A program made the translations under genes and the position numbers. A stretch of 64,000 nucleotides of DNA. It comes from Brevipalpus yothersi. Lineage: Eukaryota > Arthropoda > Arachnida > Trombidiformes > Tenuipalpidae. This document shows, one piece after another, positions 49,723 to 62,600 of the stretch (position 1 is its first letter; each line of letters begins with the position of its first letter). The stretch lies in NCBI GenBank assembly GCA_003956705.1, contig QZCP01000057.1, positions 186,001 to 250,000 of the forward strand, given 5' to 3'. A model generated the notes under the pieces. It saw nothing but the letters and a program-made list of their open reading frames with translations, was not told the origin of the DNA and did no database searches.

Positions 49723-52700
49723 ATGAGTTCCAACGATGTGGATAGTATTACCAAAGATAATCAAGACTCTGAGACGGCCAATCAAAAGCAACCTACTTTA
49801 TCACCAACATCCATGGATGGGAAAGCTGTTGAGGAGACTTTGAGTAAAATATTGGGCAATGAGACAGTGTACGAGCTGTCTGGCCAAAGAAGACTCGATT
49901 CACCTACCAGTCATGTAGTCTCTGAAAGAGTCCATAGTCTAGCATCTCAAATATATACAGAGCTTCAGAAAATCATCAACAGATGCTCAGGAGATGAGGA
50001 AATTGTTGGTGGACTTATGCCGTTGATTGTAAATGTACTAGAATCTCTTGATTTGGCCATAATTGAGTCTCAACAGCTGCAAGTTGAGCTCGAGTTGTGT
50101 AAAGATGATAATGAACAGCTTGTGTCAGCATTTGATAAAGAAAAAAATCACAAAAAGAAAATAGAGCAACGATTACTTGAATATGAATTCCAGACAGAGG
50201 AAGACAAACAAAAATTTGCTCAAAAGATTATGTCCCTCGAGAATATTGTAAAAATGTTGGAACTGAAAGCAAAAAATGCCTCCGATCATGGTAAGTTTCT
50301 TGGAACAACAAAAATTCAACTGATCACTTGTGTACACTCGATACTGATCAAAGTTGCTAACTGAATTGTTGCCTGTTCTCAATATTTATACCTGACCCTG
50401 ATCCTAACTTGAGAAAGGAAAAAATACTCAACTCACTGATCGATTTCGTATTCATTTATTTTTATTCAGCCTCTCGCTTGGAGGAAAAGGAGAACGAATT
50501 GAAAGTCGAAAACACCAAAATTCATTCCCGATATAATGAACTACTTCGCAGTCATTGTGACCTCATGGAAAGAATGAAAATTCTGATCGATAGTGAAGAC
50601 AGTCCAAATACTGGTCCCCAAAGTTTTGGCACCTACAAACCTTATTTACCCAAAAAACCTGACTTTGAATCAATATCTAGTCAATTTGGTGAATCGATGG
50701 AAGTGAATTCAACCAGAAACATTTCCTCTTCCACCCTAGCCCCAAGACAAAATTGGATTGATACTGATCTTTCACTTGAAGATGCAAGCATAATCGAAGA
50801 TGTGGACGAAATACCTCGGGATAAGTATTATGACCGTGAAAAGGATAACCAAAGTATAACAGGTACGTTACAATCAGTCCTATCAATTCGCACTAGGCTC
50901 ACTATTCATTTGATGCACAACCAGGGCGCCCATCTCATCAAAATGAACACACTTCTGCTGGTATGAAAACTCTTATTTTCTTTCTTGGTTTTGTTTTACC
51001 TCATAGTGTTCATAAGTTTGCACTAACTCTTACTCACTTTGAATCATGTTGTCCAAAATCTTCTAGTCAATTGACCCGCAAAAAGTTTAGTTTAACCAAG
51101 CGTTTTTCGTTTCATTGCGTGTTGAATGTCATCCAGTCGAGTATCTCATGAAACCCTTCTTTCTACTTTATGGCCTGAATCTTTCCGATTGTCTTGCTTA
51201 CTGTGATGCCTCAGTTTTGCTTTATTGAAATGTCATGCTATCATTTTTTCTTACCATCTTCTGACAATCTTATTCTCTTTTTATCCTTAAACACACACAC
51301 ACCTTCATCTTCAGTTTCGGACAATTTTTTCGGTAAGTTTATCTACTTGTTGCGTGTTTGTGTGTATTTGTGTGTATTTGTGTGTGAATTTTCTGGATGG
51401 CTTATTATATATCTCTTCCTATTCATCTTCTAAAGGAATGGAGAAAGAAGTTCAAAATCTCATCAAGGAGAATGATGAGCTTCTTGCGACCAAGAATGCT
51501 CTGAATATTGTGAAGGATGATTTGATAGCTAAGGTTGATGAGCTTCAAAGTGATTTAACAATGGCCAGAGATGAAGTTCAACTACTCACAGCTGTGAAAG
51601 ACAAACTCCAGTCTCGCATATCTTCTCTTGAAGAAGAGCATAAGAAGACAAGAGAACAAATGGATGAATTACAGCAGAAACTTGCCGCTCAAAAAGAGGT
51701 GAGACTTTTCCTTTCTAATTCAAACTAAGATGAGAATCATTGTTGAATTTGAATTTTATTTGTTTTCATCCAGGATGATGGAGAAGGTCTACCTGTGGGG
51801 CAGAGAAAGCGATTCACTCGATTAGAAATGGCCAAAGTATTACAAGAGAGAAACAAATACAAGGAAGCATACATGGATGCACTTGAAACGATCAAATGGA
51901 GTGAAGTTATTCGAGGAAACAAACCTGAAGGAGGTGAAAAGAAATCGGCAATTTGGAAATTGTAAGTCTCGCGATATTGTCCATACTCCATGAACTAATA
52001 TTGATACTAATAGTCCTCAATTGTGGGAAAATACTCTGATTACTAACAAACTTGTCCATTTTTCTCTTAATGCTTCCCTAAGTGGAAGGAATTTAACAAG
52101 GTATTATATTCAAACTAATTCCCTGAGTTCTTTCGTTTTTTATATCATTTTTTTGTTTTACCTGAATTTGAAAATTTAATCTCACTGTGATCTGTTTCTT
52201 CCAGTTTCAGCGCCTTGTTCAGCACTTCAGCCTCCACATCAGCTGTTAATCCTTCAAATCGCTCTCCTTCAAAAACTCCAGCTATACGTTATGATCCATC
52301 CAGTGCATCTCAGGTTGCTCCTGCTCTAGATGTCGTGAAACGTAGAGCCAAGATCAACAATTCTGGGGATACATTTTCACTCATAGACTCAGAATCAGAC
52401 CTTGCCGGTGAGCGAGCTCGATCTCTCAAAGCGGTGCAGGCGAGAGTTAATCGTATTAATGGAGATAGAGTAATGGCTTACGGGTGGAGTATTGCTGGGA
52501 ATGCTGGTGATGCTTCATCCTCAACATCTGATTTGAAAAATACCACCGTACCAGTACCGATCTATTGTAGACCTCTGAATACTGAAGACATGGGAATGAA
52601 AATCTGGTGTGCTGCATCTGTAGACTTGACAGGGGGTGAGGCAGGCTTTCCTGATACCAATATAATCGATAGGTCTGACTCAAAAATGAAACTTAGCTCA

Positions 52701-54227
52701 ATAGGTGATGATAAAAAAGGTCAATCTGACGGTGACAATCTGTTCACAGCTATATCAGACCTAGAAAATGATCTTGAGGGTGCTGAGCATAGCTGTTTTC
52801 CAGATCCGAAGAAGCTTTCAACTTTCGGATGGATATGCAGTGTCAGCCATTCTCGAAGCAAAGTCAGTGTTGTCAATATAAAAAATAATCCTAGTGAATT
52901 ACTAGATTCATTCATAGTTAAAACTCATCTTCTGTGTATTGCATCTGTTCCTGGTGCCAAAAATAATGATTTATATGGCTTCGATAACGTCGATATGACA
53001 GATATAACGTTAATTGAAGTCGATCCTGAGCCGACACCTCCTGTTGCTTGTAGAGTGAGCAAGCCAGAGCAAAGTGGATTACGAGAGGAGACTCAAGAAT
53101 CTTCAGATAAAGACAAGGAATCTGGAAAAACTGAGAAGAGTACTTCTCCCAAAAATGATTTATTAGAGAAACTCACCGATTATGTTGCTTACACCGAGCC
53201 ACCTTCACCCACTCCTGTTGAAGAGATTGATACCACAAACTCAATTTATCAGCCTCTGTCAACCTGCCTTCCAACCATGTGGCTTGGAGGACAAAATGGA
53301 ATCTTATATGTACATTCTGGACTAGCCCAGTGGTCTCATTGTCTCGCTCGAGTCAAACTCCCTGATTCTATTCTTCAAATAGTTCACTTCAAAGGCAAAG
53401 TTTTTGTGGCTTTGGCCAATGGCCAATGTTGTATCTTTACCCGACTTCCCACAACTGGTTGTTGGGACTTTTCAAAATATTTTGTACTCAATCTGGGAGA
53501 AATAAGTACCAAAATGAATGGCACAACTCCTGCTACCAAAACAGGATCTCCGACTAGTTCAGTTTCGGCTAATTTCAGCATAAGATGTATGGAAGTTACC
53601 AAAATGTCCGTTTGGTTAGGTTATCGAAATACCGTATATATCTTGGATTGTAATGCTCTGAAAATTGTTCACAGCTTCGCTGTGGATCCCAGAAAAGAAA
53701 CTCAAGTCAGACAGTTGACAGCGATGGAAGATGGTGTCTGGTGCAGTATCCGATTAGACTCAAAAATCCGCCTCTACTCAGCTGTCAAACCGTATCAGCA
53801 TGTTCAAGATGTAGATATCGAACCTCTCGTGACCAAGTTGCTAGGTTCAAAATCATTTTCTTTTGAAAGAATAACCGCATTGAAAGCGAGTAACAATCGT
53901 CTCTGGGTGGGAACTTACACCGGAGTCATTCTAAGCATCCCATGTGATAGATGTCCAACAAATTCATCCAATAAGCCAAGTATAGTTTCCGATTCGGATA
54001 CTGGTAACATTTCTCTCACCTCTTATCTGCCCAAGTGCAATCCCTCTCAGGCTCAACTCTCCTTCCATGGACACAAAGATGCTGTCAAATTTTTTGTGAT
54101 GGCAAAAAATTTGATCATGAGTGGAGGCGAAGGCTACATAGACTTCAGGTCGGAACCTGATGACGAAAGTGACTCCATTCCAAAGGGAGATCGTTCTCAT
54201 GTGATTGTTTGGGAGATCAATTCTTAG
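49723..54227 (+). CDS. syd: JNK-interacting protein 3/4 (Sunday driver) kinesin adaptor and JNK scaffold
   Basis: Exons: 49723-50290, 50470-50862, 50925-50960, 51315-51332 (18 nt), 51436-51698, 51774-51961 and 52205-54227, giving 1,162 residues in frame. An optional 18-nt exon at 52083-52100 would also keep the frame. The RH1 domain lies at about residues 66-155 (VVSERVHSLASQIYTELQKI and LMPLIVNVLESLDLAI). Coiled coils follow, including the leucine-zipper-like TKNALNIVKDDLIAKVDEL. The RH2 domain is at about 438-475 (RFTRLEMAKVLQERNKYKEA). A large C-terminal beta-propeller runs from about 550 to the end (PTMWLGGQNGILYVHSG, RQLTAMEDGVWCSIRLDS, LIMSGGEGYIDF). The family links kinesin-1, dynein/dynactin and ARF6/RAB cargo to axonal transport and scaffolds JNK. 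The ATG at 49723 is the first Met in frame after pyrimidine-rich leader DNA. Confidence 0.95.
52083..52100 (+). other. Candidate 18-nt cassette microexon of JIP3/4
   Basis: Eighteen bases are flanked by an acceptor-like gcttccctaag and a donor gtatta, inside the intron 51962-52204. Inclusion keeps phase 2 on both sides and changes IWKF|FSALF to IWKFGRNLTSFSALF, just after RH2. It has no stop in frame. A chance match is possible. Confidence 0.4.
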
Positions 54228-54959
54228 TTATCTGCAAAAATTTTACATGTTTCAAAGTTTTTTTTCCTCCACACCTCAAAGCTTCAGCGATGATCGTTAC
54301 TACTCTCTTATTTATTATTACAATTATTATCAAGCTATTAAGCTATATCTCTTTTTCGATGATTTAATATATAAATTTTATCAAAATTTGTTTTTTTCTC
54401 ATGTATAATACATGTATTTTAAGGTGCTGATCTAGTTAATATTACGATCATTGTCGTTGCGAAAAATATTTGTTTCTCTTTTCCTCTTCCATCCATTATC
54501 TTCGCCCCTGTCTTACACCGCGATCGTAGGTAAGACCAGGATTCATTCATCCTGATCTGTTGAGCACCGTAATTTCAACCTATTACCATGAGAGTTATGC
54601 TACTCTTTTCCATTCGCCTACTTGACTTTAATTCTTGTATAAATGCATCAATTTTTCTCATCATCATCATTCCACAACAATTTAACGAGTTCTAAAAGTA
54701 AAGTGAAGATAAAAAGAAAAAGTAATTCCAACTAATTTTCATGCGCAAGTGCGTATGCTTGAACTCTTGCCGAACTAGTTTGAGTTTTTTTCAATAAACT
54801 TTGGTTGAAACTTTCAGTTTGAAAGATACTCTTGAGTTTTGTTAGAACATCCCAGGCCAGAGGTCTGTCCATGGTGTATAAGAGTTTGTTTGTCGTTGGA
54901 GAGAGGTTTGTTGAGAACTTGAATTTTTGACAATTTTTTCACTTTTGGGGGACAAGAGA

Positions 54960-57308
54960 ATGTTTTTTCACTTCAATTTCCAATGGTTCAAGCCATCATT
55001 GAATTTTGTGGACATTTTTTGTGTTGCAATTGTGTTGATAATTTTTCGATGGATGTATGAAGTGTTCGTAAGCTTTTACAAGCTCATTCGCTTCATTGCA
55101 TTCGATGATATAGTGAGAGTAAGTTTTGATTCATCCATCACTACCAGCCAGATATCAATTCAGTTTTCTAATTTCAAAGGATTTCAGTACAACTGAACGC
55201 TCTGAGCGATGGAAAGGTCAAGATTTCGGCTCATTTCCAAATGGATGGATTCCTGTGTGGGAATCGCAATTTCTGAAGAAAGGATCAGTACAGAGTGTTC
55301 AGGTTTGTGGACAGGATATCGTTCTGGTTCGTAAATTGGACGGAGAGGTTCAAGCGATGGATGCTTACTGTCCTCATTATGGTGCCAATATGTCCAAAGG
55401 GAAAGTTATCAGAATTCGTGGTGAAGATTGTCTTCGATGTCCATTTCATGATTGGTCTTTTCGCACCAATGATGGTGTGTGTGTTGATGTGCCTTATTCC
55501 AAGGATAGAAGTGAGTAACGAAATTCTTACCAACTATTCGAATCAACTTCATTTTTTCTGAAAAAGGAAAGATTTTCGTAGATTTTTTTGCAATCCAATT
55601 CAAATCTATCGTTATATCAGTGAGATTTTTGAATAGAAGAGGAAAAAATGTTTGGTCAAATGAAGAAAAAATTATAAACTTCCTAGATAATTGTCTAAAA
55701 AAATACGGGCCACTATTGATACTTTCAAAAAGATCTTCAAGTTGAGAGTCTTTTTCCAGTGCAGTTGGTCAAGCATTTTTCTTTTTTAGCCACATTTTCG
55801 AAGAGCAGAAGATGACGTTTCCTGACCAGAAAAGTTTTACTCAAATTCCAATGGGAAGAGGGGAAACCAGTCTACCATAAATCTTTTGACTTTGACATTC
55901 TTGATACTCAACCGGTAATCTTTATCTTCCTTCAGAGCCTCCAAAAGGGGTTAAAATCAGAGTCTGGAAATGTCTCGAGATCCATAACTTCATTTACGTT
56001 TGGCATCATAGTCGAGGTAAGTTTGTGGTGTGTGTTTGTATATGTGTCCATTCCTGTTCTAGGTCTTGGGGTGAGAGTATCTTGATCTGGATTGCATGAG
56101 TCAAGTTGTTGAGTTGAATAAAAAGTGGAATAGGCTCATTAGGTCCTCAAAAAGTATTGCTCTTTTCGACCAGGAGGACTGGTTTGACAGAGTGTTTGTG
56201 TGTGTATGTAAAAGTGATTGAATCACTCGAAAAAGTTAGCAATCCAATACCTCGGGGGTTTTGGGAATCTCCTTTGGAGATGAGTATAAGTCAGGAAAAA
56301 AATTATCCAAGCATTTTAACGATCTCACTGATCTTGGATGAGGAAAGTGAATGTGGTTGGAAGAGTTTTCTCAGGAACTTAAGATTAGAAAATTTTAACC
56401 ATTATTTCCGACACTTTTGATGTAGGTAAAGAGCCAACTTGGTATCCAAATCGCATTCCTGAGATAGATTCTGGTGATTGGGTTTATCATGGAAGAACTG
56501 AGCACATTGTCAATTGTGTTCTAGAGGTGAAAAAATATTTCCACACACATATACACATGCACACATTCTATATTGACAATCAATTTTTCCTATTGATAAT
56601 CTATTTCAGGATATTCCAGCCAATGGACCAGACTCAGCTCATCTGAATACCGTTCACTCTCATTCGGTTCTTCATGGTGGAGTTTTAGATCAAAATAGTA
56701 ATCCCTTATTAAATTTTGTCCGACATCGGTGGGAAGCGGCATGGGAAAAATGTGAACCTCCCATGGATCACACAGCAATTAGCCGACTAGAAGGGGTGAC
56801 AACTGTTTTTGGATTTAATTTAGTGTACTTGAGCATTAAAGCTCTTCAAACAGGGCCCACTACAGTGAATTTGCGGTTTAAATCGTCTGCTTTTGGTATA
56901 GAAATTTATGGTGCCTACATACAGGGCATTAATCCGATTGGATTGAATAAGCAGAAAATAGTTCACCAACTATACATGCAAAGAAGGTTACTCTCACCTT
57001 TCATGAGTCGTTTCCTACTTGTTGGTGAAGCAATTATGGTAAGTTTTCCTTTCCAACTCATCATCCACTTTTGCTTGAGTAATAATAATAATCTGACTAA
57101 TTGCTTTCACCATCATTTTACATTATTTTCATTATCAATAATTTAATTTAAGCTGGAAAGAGATATTGAAATATGGAATAATAAAATTTACATGAAATCA
57201 CCTGTTCTGGTCAAAGAAGAGAAATCGATAGCTCAATTTCGCAGATATTTTTCACAATTTTTTGATCACGAAAGAAGAATTGTCGATGTTGATCCAGATG
57301 ATTGGTAA
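54960..57308 (+). CDS. nvd: Neverland/DAF-36 Rieske oxygenase (cholesterol 7-desaturase)
   Basis: Six exons: 54960-55118, 55180-55510, 55936-56016, 56426-56526, 56610-57038 and 57153-57308, encoding 418 residues, the usual family length. An N-terminal membrane helix (FVDIFCVAIVLIIF) anchors the enzyme. The Rieske [2Fe-2S] motif is CPH at 117-119 and CPFH at 140-143. The catalytic domain has the non-haem iron motif EDIPANGPDSAHLNTVH, with predicted ligands His235 and His240, and ends with WNNKIYMKSPVLVKEE and QFRRYFSQFF. Neverland converts cholesterol to 7-dehydrocholesterol, the first step of ecdysteroid synthesis, using electrons from a partner reductase. The start was chosen because it immediately precedes the membrane helix. 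The spacing between the two Rieske pairs is 20 residues, slightly longer than usual. All introns are GT-AG and phases agree. Confidence 0.93.
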
Positions 57309-58181
57309 TTATCAAGCGTGGAACTATTGGAAATGAATTTCGAAAAATATTTGTCAAAGAATTTAACATTTCCCGCTCTTACACACATCGAATAATTTCA
57401 ACAAACTTTTGACTCCCCTCTCAATACTCATCCATATTATCATATCTGAACGATATGGGAAAAAAATTTATCAACCATTCGAACCATTCAATCATCTGAT
57501 ATACTTTCAACTCAACCTTTTACTAGATGTATTTTTCTATCAATACTCATCAATTTGTACAAAAGTATCGGCTCACAATCACTTTGAGCTATTCGTTGTA
57601 TGACTAAAAATGGAATTCTGATAGCAATTTTTTTTGTCACATCATTCCTCGTGATTTTGACTAATCATTTGCCGGCCCAAGTAGATGGGTTGTCTTCACC
57701 CCTCTCTCTCTCACTCACTCTTTCATCCTGTTTAGCTGTTACCTGAAACGCCTCAAGTGATTAGAATATATTATCTATCATAAAAAAAAATATAATAAAT
57801 ATAACAATACGCAATCGAGCCCTAAGCGTATACACATAGACACAAGTTTCACCTCTCACGAGCAATTCGTTCTTGAAAGTTGTTCGTTATGCAACAAGCA
57901 ACTCAGCAAGGGTATATAGATCAACAATACTAAAATTCATTATTTCTCCCCCTTCTTTCGATTACCTTTCTCTCTCTCTCTCTTCCTCTCATGTACACAC
58001 TGGTTACCGATATGTTGATACATTCTTCCTTTTCCCTTTCCTTCAACTCATTCTCTCTTCCTCTGTCTTCCTCTCTCTTTCTCTTGCTCAATATTTTTTT
58101 ACACACACTGACACAACTACTCATTCCAATGAGTAGTCTACCTTTGCCATGTACGGAAAGTTAGTTTCAACACAGCACAGA

Positions 58182-58212
<31 letters not shown>

Positions 58213-58968
58213 CATACTAACAAGAGCATCAATCGCTACTGAATTCAGGACTTTTAAACAACAACGAAAACAAAAAATATTCGCACTGTCATTGATTACC
58301 TTGGGCTGATGATGCTTACCTGTTCAATTGTTAATCAAACTATTTATTTTTCTTTCTCTCTCCCCAACTCGATGGATGAATAAAATGTTCACACAAGTAG
58401 CAAGTAGAAACGTTCTCAATAGTAGAACTTTCTTCCTCCCCCCATCAGTCCACTTCATCACCAACAGATGCCTCTATCAGCAAAAAGAGGAGGCTCCACC
58501 CGAAATTAGGCATCCTACACACTGGAAAAGATACATCCTATCAAGTGTGACTCGGCCAGCGCCCTCGCCGGCAAGGAATTTTGCACTGCAAAATTTGCAG
58601 CCGTTGAGAAACGTTCTTTTTTCGGTTCACTTTCGGTTGCTGAAAACTTCTTGCCTTCACTTTGCCTATGAGAAGAAGAAGCTTTTTTTTCATCTTCCTT
58701 CACTCTGTGTGTGTGTGTGTGTGTGTGTGAAGACTTCTCTCAAACTCCAAAAACTTGTATCATACAAGAATCCACATCTCTCTGAACGCTGTGTATGTGT
58801 GTGTATGTGTATGGCTCACACAACTAGGTGCGGTGTGTAACGCATTTTTTTTTCTCATCCCTCTTGGCCCTCTCTCTCTCTCTCTCTCTCTTTTGCCTTC
58901 TTATCATGTTCACAGAGTCTTTTGGATGTGATCATCCTCCATCACTATCATCTCTCTCCTTTTTTCCG

Positions 58969-58999
<31 letters not shown>

Positions 59000-59637
59000 T
59001 CTTTTTCACTATCATCTCTCGGATGAATCAGTTCAAAAGTGATCACTTGACAGTGTGAACTTTACTTTACTTTTGAATAAGAGAGAGAAGCTTAATTTTG
59101 TGTTCTTCCATCATCATCATCATCATCATCTTTCTTGCATATATGTACAGACACTTTGAATATTTATGGTGTGTCTGTGTTTAAAGAAAGATTGTTACAA
59201 TTGTTAAATTGTTTTGATAATCAAAGTGAATAACTTTTACTTGTTGCTTGTGTGTGTGTGTCTCTCTCTCTGTGTATTCACAAGTGTATTGAAGAGATCA
59301 AAGTTACTTCACGCCGCTGACACCATCAAGTTTATTCTCTCTCTCTCTCACTTTCCTCTGTATCTTCCCATAGACACATACAGAGAGGTGGAGAGGTCTG
59401 TTGGGATTATTGAAGTCTCTCTGACTCTGTCTCTTGATATATATACATACACACATTTACCACCGAATGACTATATTTTTTTCTGCCTTCATTTCAATCC
59501 GTCCAGATGTGTGATTTAATTTTTCTCTGCCTTACATAATCATTGTGTCCACCATATTTCTCTTTTCTTCCATCATCATCATTCTTCACTTGGAGGGTTA
59601 AATTTTATTCTCTCTCCATCCCACAAGCAATCAAACA
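57309..59637. other. Region between neverland and myosin: 3' UTR, intergenic and myosin leader
   Basis: No coding exon was seen. AATAAA at 57794-57799 is a possible neverland polyadenylation signal. Simple repeats are frequent: GA at 58183-58208, GT at 58706-58729, and CT at 58871-58890 and 58970-58995. The last few hundred bases, rich in CT, CA and CATCAT, lead into the myosin ATG and probably contain its untranslated leader. Confidence 0.55.
58706..58729. repeat. (GT)n microsatellite
   Basis: A 24-bp GT run, unusual here because nearly all other dinucleotide tracts are GA/CT. Confidence 0.95.
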
Positions 59638-62600
59638 ATGGCTCAACTAGTTGATGCAAACGGTGGCCGCATGGATGTTTCCAATTATCCAGAGCTTAAA
59701 TATTTGGCCGTTGAGCGTAATTCTGTCAATGATCCAGCCCAACAGGCGGAATGGGCTCAAAAAAGGGAAGTATGGATACCAAGCCCTGATCAAGGTTTTG
59801 TGTCCGCTTTTATACGTGGTGAACATGGTGATGAATATGAAGTGGAAACTTCTATTGATCACAAAATGATGACAGTGGCCAAGGATGATGTACAGAAAAT
59901 GAATCCACCTAGATTTCATAAAGTGGAAGATATGGCCGAATTGACTTGTCTAAATGAAGCATCAGTACTTCACAATTTGAGAAGTAGATTTCATTCTTCT
60001 CTAATATACACTTATTCGGGATTATTTTGTGTTGTTGTCAATCCTTATCGTAAATTGCCTATTTATACGGAGAGAATCATTGAACTTTATAAAGGCAAAA
60101 AACGACATGAAGTACCACCTCACATATTCGCTGTCACCGATGCTGCTTATCGATCTATGCTTCAAGATCGTGAAGATCAATCCATACTGTGTACGGGTGA
60201 AAGTGGTGCCGGTAAAACGGAAAATACCAAGAAAGTGATCCAATATCTTGCCTATGTTGCCTCCTCCAAACCACGTCCATCATCGGTAGTTATCATTCAA
60301 TCTGGTGAACTTGAACAGCAACTTCTACAAGCTAATCCAATACTAGAAGCATTTGGTAATGCAAAGACAGTCAAAAATGACAACTCATCTCGATTCGGTA
60401 AATTTATTCGAATCAATTTCGATGCGTGTGGTTTTATTGCTGGTGCCAACATTGAAACTTATCTACTAGAAAAATCTCGTACCATTCGGCAAGCTGTCGA
60501 TGAACGTTGTTTCCATATATTTTATCAATTACTCAACGGTGCCTCACCTGACCAGTCTAAGGAGTTTCTACTTGAAGATGTCAAAAATTATACATTCCTA
60601 ACCCATGGTAATGTTCCAGTACCAGGTGTTGATGATGCCTTCGAATTTAAGAATACCTCTCAAGCCATGCAAATAATGGGCTTAACACCGGAAGATTTAA
60701 GTGCCATATTTAAAGTTATCTCTGCTGTTTTGTTGTTTGGTAATATGAAATTCAAACAAGAACGTAACTCAGATCAGGCCACTCTACCCGACAATACGGT
60801 AGCACAAAAAATTTCTCATCTTATGGGTATTAATGTTACCGAGATGACGAAAGCATTCCTCAAGCCAAGACTTCGTGTAGGCCGTGACTATGTGACAAAA
60901 GCCCAGACCAAAGAGCAAGCAGAGTCAGCAGTTGAAGCGATTGCCAAAGCGTGTTATGAACGAATGTTTAAGTGGCTAGTTCATCGATTGAATCGTTCAC
61001 TTGATCGCACCAAGCGACAAGGTGCCTCCTTCATCGGCATTCTGGATATCGCTGGTTTTGAAATATTCGACCTCAATTCTTTCGAACAACTGTGTATCAA
61101 CTACACAAACGAGAAGCTCCAGCAACTTTTCAATCATACCATGTTCGTATTAGAACAAGAAGAGTATCAAAAAGAAGGAATCGAATGGAAATTCATCGAT
61201 TTCGGGTTAGACCTACAGCCCACCATTGATCTAATTGAGAAGGTGTGTATTCGATTCTTCGATCTGACTCTGACATGATTCTAATTCAATATTTTTCCTT
61301 AGCCCATGGGAATTCTCGCTCTTTTGGATGAGGAATGCTGGTTTCCAAAAGCTACCGATAAAACATTTGTTGAAAAATTGGTTTCCGCTCACTCAGCACA
61401 TCCTAAGTTCATCAAATCTGATTTCCGTGTCTCTGCAGATTTTAGTATAATTCATTATGCTGGGAAGGTTAGTTGTTCCTCTGATCCTGTGTACCTTTAT
61501 CATTCATATAATGAGAATACGTCACCGGACACATCAAAATAGAGGAAGTTTCTATCTCTCACTTATCTAAAATGACTCTACCTTATACTTTTTAGGTTGA
61601 CTATTCTGCTAATCAATGGCTAATGAAAAATATGGACCCTCTCAATGAGAATGTCGTTGTTCTACTACAAAATTCTCTTGAACCTTTCATAGTTCAAATC
61701 TGGAAAGATGGTAAATAGAAACTCTCTCTCTCCCTTTACTTATCTCAAACAAGTACACTATTGAGTAAACTGAGCATCTACTTTGAGAGTTAATTCTTGT
61801 CTTGGTATCAAAATTTCTTGTTTCAGCATTTTTCTCCCGCTCGTTTACCGCTTGTAGTCCATCATTATTTCATTCCAATTTTTTCTTCGATGCTTTTAAA
61901 CTGTCTGCTCTGCTCTTACTGCTCCTCTCACTGCTCAGATTCTATTCCAGCCTAACGTTTTCCCCCTCTCAAGTCTTTGAATGTCAATTGATGAGTTTTC
62001 ATTTTCACAGCTGAGATTGTTGGCATGGGTCTTGCGACTATGGGAGACACTCAATTCGGAGCTCGAACTCGCAAAGGAATGTTCAGGACTGTCAGTCAGC
62101 TTTACAAAGATCAACTGTCAAAATTGATGGTGACTCTGCGCAACACAAATCCCAATTTCGTCCGCTGTATTATACCCAATCACGAGAAAAAAGCCGATAA
62201 AATGGAAGCCCCTCTGGTATTAGATCAATTACGCTGTAATGGTGTTCTCGAAGGTATCAGAATCTGTCGTCAAGGTTTTCCAAACCGTATACCCTTCCAA
62301 GAGTTCCGACAAAGGTTAGTGACTCTTATTCATCTTCCTTTTCTTCATATGTGTTTCGCGATACTTAGAGCACAATAGATGAAGAATTCTGGTAAATTCT
62401 TCGAACCTTACTGATGCTAAGACAAATCTTGGCTGTGGTAATTCTACCCAGAGATTTTGTTTTGCTAATTCCTCATGATCTTTATTTATATAAAATGAAT
62501 CAGATGAGGGATAGAAAAAGGGAAAAATGACTGAAGAACTTGTCATCGCTAATGAATGGCAAGATCATGTCTCTTCCATTTTATTAGCAAAGGGGTGAGT

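Noticed and set aside
58328..58840. 170-codon frame before the myosin gene
   Set aside because: Low-complexity composition (Phe, Leu, Ser and a Val-Cys run from GT repeats) with no domain similarity.
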